Origin: Clostridia bacterium
Lineage (GTDB): Bacteria > Bacillota > Clostridia > Oscillospirales > Acutalibacteraceae
Reading direction: 5' to 3'
Assembly: GCA_017379935.1 (NCBI GenBank)
Contig: JAFNVC010000020.1
Coordinates: 32,572 to 96,571, forward strand
DNA: 64,000 nt
A program made the position numbers and the translations under genes. The first letter of the stretch is position 1; every line of letters starts with the position of its first letter. Shown here one piece after another: positions 61,999-64,000 of the stretch. The notes beneath the pieces were generated by a model, which did no database searches, was not told where the DNA came from, and worked only from the letters and a program-made list of their open reading frames with translations.

Positions 61999-62138
61999 TT
62001 TGCGGGGATGTTCGGAAAATTTAAATTTTACAGTTTTCGGCAGAGATAAATCTCTGCCCTACGGTCAGATATAACCCTTCAAACCGTAGGGAACGCATTG
62101 ATGCGTTCCGAAGACAGATCTATAATCTCCCCGACAAA
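61999..62138. repeat. Small palindromic repeat element, copy 3 (different core)
   Basis: Ends TTTGCGGGG (61999-62007) and CCCCGACAAA (62129-62138) match the ends of copy 2. The core differs: three successive hairpins GGCAGAGAT/ATCTCTGCC (62039-62058), CCCTACGGT/ACCGTAGGG (62057-62065 with 62083-62091) and GGAACGCAT/ATGCGTTCC (62090-62109). No ORF. It accounts for most of the 329-base gap between glmU and the HTH gene. Confidence 0.6.
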
Positions 62139-62187
62139 TAAAAATTTGAATGAAGGCAGGGTTAATCTATGCCTTCATTCAACAAAA

Positions 62188-62424
62188 CTACTGCTCATTT
62201 TTATAAAACAAATCATCAAAACTGACGTTTAAAATTTCCTTGATGAGAAGAATTTCATCGGGATAAATATGCCTTTGGGCAACCTCGATTTTTGCAACAG
62301 CACTTCTTGTGATATCACAGCCGCGTAGCTGCATTTTTGTTGCAAGCATTTCCTGTGTCATCTTTTTATTTTCGCGGATTTTTCTGAGATTGTTACCGAA
62401 TTCTTTTTCAAAATCAATATTCAT
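62188..62424 (-). CDS. XRE-family transcriptional regulator
   Basis: A 78-residue single-domain Cro/CI-type helix-turn-helix protein (NNLRKIRENKKMTQEMLATK ... DITRSAVAKIEVAQRHI). Start ATG 62424 has GGAGAGG upstream. It is divergent from the lipoprotein gene at 62600, and two GCACTT-type palindromes lie in the shared intergenic region, so it probably represses both directions. Small size and AT-rich codons set it apart from the housekeeping genes. Confidence 0.85.
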   Translation of the reverse strand: MNIDFEKEFGNNLRKIRENKKMTQEMLATKMQLRGCDITRSAVAKIEVAQRHIYPDEILLIKEILNVSFDDLFYKNEQ

Positions 62425-62440
62425 TATGCCTCTCCAATCC

Positions 62441-62456
62441 GCACTTAAATAAGTGC
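62441..62456. promoter_or_regulatory. Operator 1 of the HTH/lipoprotein intergenic region
   Basis: Perfect palindrome GCACTTAAATAAGTGC, nine bases upstream of the plus-strand -35 box. Confidence 0.7.
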
Positions 62457-62464
62457 AAAACTTC

Positions 62465-62493
62465 TTGACATAATTTTATCTTTGTGTTAGTAT
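62465..62493 (+). promoter_or_regulatory. Promoter of the lipoprotein gene at 62600
   Basis: TTGACA (62465-62470), 17-base spacer, TAGTAT (62488-62493), bracketed by the two operators. Confidence 0.6.
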
Positions 62494-62499
62494 TATTTT

Positions 62500-62515
62500 G
62501 CACTTATATAGGTGC
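62500..62515. promoter_or_regulatory. Operator 2 of the HTH/lipoprotein intergenic region
   Basis: GCACTTATATAGGTGC within the longer palindrome TTTTGC...GCAAAA (62497-62519), at the expected transcription start of the plus-strand promoter. Same half-site as operator 1, 59 bases apart. Confidence 0.7.
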
Positions 62516-62599
62516 AAAATAATACTGCCCGGCTTGTTTTTTCTATTAACACAAAAACTACCATTGTATTATGAACACTTTTGAGGAGGAAATTTTAAA

Positions 62600-63235
62600 A
62601 TGACTACTTGTAAAAAAATTATCGCATTCTCTTTGGCTGTTTTACTTTGTTTTTCTTTGTCTGCTTGTGGCAACAATGAAGAAGAGTTCAAAACTTCTTA
62701 TCTTGCAATTTATGATGATTTGCAGGTCTTGAACACCAAGTGTGATGAACTGACATCAATGATTTATGAAATCTGGGATATTGTCGGAACAGACAACATA
62801 ATGGGAACACTTACCTATATGTTAAAAATCAGTAATGATTTTGAGGACTATTGGGATAACGAAGACGATTCTATGGGTGAATATTACGAATGTCTGCTCG
62901 CCAAAGAGTATGGTTGGTTAAATAATAGTACATACGGTATCAGCTTTAGTGCAGATGCAAAAGAGTTTCACGCTATGTGTATGGATCTCAAAACATTGTT
63001 TTCTGAAGTAAAAAGTTTGAATGAAGCTTTGCCTGACAAGGTAAAGTCTTTGTACACCGAATACAATGAAGACTACGGAGATAAATATGATTTAATCAAC
63101 GAACTTTACCTTGAGGTTAGCTCTTACGCTGAATTCAGCCTCAATCCTTCCGGCAGTCTTATGAGTTATCCGACATCTAAAAGAGAATTTCAGGGCAATA
63201 TCTCAAAATTAATAAAAGCTGCTAACATTTATTGA
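62600..63235 (+). CDS. Predicted lipoprotein next to an HTH regulator
   Basis: A 211-residue protein with lipoprotein signal: hydrophobic stretch IIAFSLAVLLCFSLSAC and cysteine at residue 23. The mature part is acidic and helical (FEDYWDNEDDSMGEYYECLL) without recognised motifs. GGAGGAAAT lies upstream of ATG 62600. Codon use is more AT-rich than in neighbours, which together with the private regulator suggests an acquired gene. Terminator at 63264. Confidence 0.75.
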   Translation: MTTCKKIIAFSLAVLLCFSLSACGNNEEEFKTSYLAIYDDLQVLNTKCDELTSMIYEIWDIVGTDNIMGTLTYMLKISNDFEDYWDNEDDSMGEYYECLLAKEYGWLNNSTYGISFSADAKEFHAMCMDLKTLFSEVKSLNEALPDKVKSLYTEYNEDYGDKYDLINELYLEVSSYAEFSLNPSGSLMSYPTSKREFQGNISKLIKAANIY

Positions 63236-63263
63236 TATTAAAGCAATAATTCGCACCATTCCA

Positions 63264-63290
63264 AAAACGGGTTGAACAACAACCCGTTTT
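63264..63290 (+). terminator. Terminator of the lipoprotein gene
   Basis: 11-bp stem AAAACGGGTTG / CAACCCGTTTT, five-base loop, T-rich exit CTTCATTTTT. Confidence 0.85.
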
Positions 63291-63357
63291 CTTCATTTTT
63301 CGTCAGTTAATACAAAAAAATCTTGTTTCACATCCTACAAATTTCTATAAAAAAGTA

Positions 63358-63387
63358 TAGACAATTTGCATAAAGCTGTGATATACT
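63358..63387 (+). promoter_or_regulatory. Probable promoter of ppdK
   Basis: TAGACA (63358-63363), 18-base spacer, TATACT (63382-63387), 76 bases before the start codon. Confidence 0.5.
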
Positions 63388-63462
63388 ATTTTACGAATGT
63401 TAGTGGGAAAATTATGCCTGCTGGCAACCAATCAAGTTATTATTATTTTTGGAGGTATAAAA

Positions 63463-64000
63463 ATGGCACACAAGTATGTATACCTTTTCAAAGAGGGTAA
63501 CGCTTCAATGCGTGAGCTCCTCGGCGGTAAGGGTGCTAACCTTGCTGAGATGACAAGTCTCGGCCTTCCCGTTCCTCAGGGCTTCACTGTTTCTACAGAA
63601 GCTTGTACACAGTACTATGAGGATGGCAGAAAAATCAATGACGACATCCAGGCAGAAATCATGGAGTACATCGACAAGATGGAAGAGATCACCGGCAAGA
63701 AGTTCGGTGATAAGGAGAATCCCCTCCTCGTTTCTGTTCGTTCAGGTGCCCGTGCTTCAATGCCCGGTATGATGGATACTATCCTCAACCTCGGCCTCAA
63801 CGAAGAAGTTGTTGAAGTTATGGCAACTAAGTCAGGCAATGCTCGTTGGGCATATGACTGCTACAGAAGATTTATTCAGATGTATTCTGACGTTGTTATG
63901 GAAGTTGGTAAGAAATACTTTGAAGAGCTTATCGACAAAATGAAGGAAGATAGAGGCGTAACTCAGGACGTTGAGCTTACTGCTGATGACCTTAAAGAGC
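63463..64000 (+). CDS. ppdK: Pyruvate, phosphate dikinase, N-terminal part
   Basis: ATG 63463 follows GGAGGTATAAAA; the frame runs off the window after 179 codons. The N-terminus ([20 protein letters not shown], then [14 protein letters not shown]) and the ATP-grasp segment [20 protein letters not shown] are diagnostic. The enzyme interconverts pyruvate, ATP and phosphate with PEP, AMP and pyrophosphate, and in clostridia commonly replaces or supplements pyruvate kinase. No pyruvate kinase gene is in the window. Strong codon bias. Confidence 0.96.
   Translation, partial: MAHKYVYLFKEGNASMRELLGGKGANLAEMTSLGLPVPQGFTVSTEACTQYYEDGRKINDDIQAEIMEYIDKMEEITGKKFGDKENPLLVSVRSGARASMPGMMDTILNLGLNEEVVEVMATKSGNARWAYDCYRRFIQMYSDVVMEVGKKYFEELIDKMKEDRGVTQDVELTADDLKE

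Noticed and set aside
61999-62138. CRISPR array
   Set aside because: The repeats are inverted hairpins of different sequence, not regularly spaced direct repeats.
62188-63235. Toxin-antitoxin system formed by the HTH gene and its neighbour
   Set aside because: The partner is a 211-residue lipoprotein on the opposite strand, not a small co-transcribed toxin.

Overview
The window looks like a chromosome segment of a Gram-positive, anaerobic gut-type clostridium, probably Oscillospiraceae/Ruminococcaceae. This is inferred from strong AGGAGG-type ribosome binding sites, near-consensus TTGACA-N17-TATAAT promoters, GTG/TTG starts, a cellulosome-type dockerin domain, a Firmicutes-type LexA box, pyruvate phosphate dikinase, and many exported hydrolases. 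No rRNA, tRNA, CRISPR array, integrase or IS transposase was seen.

Layout. 1-9262: the tail of an unidentified gene, an exported lipase-like protein, an acyl-CoA ligase, a DapA-family lyase with a nucleotide-sugar epimerase, a Ca2+/cation antiporter, a degenerate iron-ADH-fold protein, and deoB. 9380-15941: a lipoprotein, a secreted GH5 glucanase, a YeiH-type transporter, a GPH sugar symporter and a serine hydrolase. 16030-22115: serine biosynthesis (serC-serA) divergent from lower glycolysis (pgk-tpiA-gpmI), so the 3-phosphoglycerate branch is encoded around one intergenic region. 22164-26372: a seven-gene, fully overlapping phage-derived cassette (dual-HTH regulator, coiled-coil protein, baseplate-domain/M14-like protein, 52-aa protein, M23 endolysin, XhlA-like protein, holin) behind a promoter whose spacer carries a perfect LexA box, with no capsid, tail-tube or integrase genes. 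26432-32346: an exported glycosidase, then the str operon (rpsL-rpsG-fusA-tuf). 32667-51521: a region rich in exported hydrolases (purple-acid-phosphatase-like enzymes, a GH38 mannosidase, a ceramidase-like enzyme, a sialate O-acetylesterase-like enzyme, an alpha/beta hydrolase), interleaved with typA, ribF and a UDG, plus two tiny paralogous amphipathic peptide genes and a membrane FHA protein. 51684-58122: a myo-inositol catabolic operon, iolC-D-E-A-G, without iolB, iolJ or a transporter. 58318-64000: a dockerin-bearing lysozyme, pth, a lipoprotein, glmU, a divergent HTH/lipoprotein pair with paired operators, and the start of ppdK.

The two most unusual items are the SOS-type lysis cassette (22164-26372) and the twin 50/45-residue peptide genes (49160-49725). 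Three small palindromic elements with related ends (7890-8096, 10164-10386, 61999-62138) suggest a miniature repeat family. Many genes are closed by strong, often bidirectional, hairpin terminators, which makes transcription units easy to delimit.
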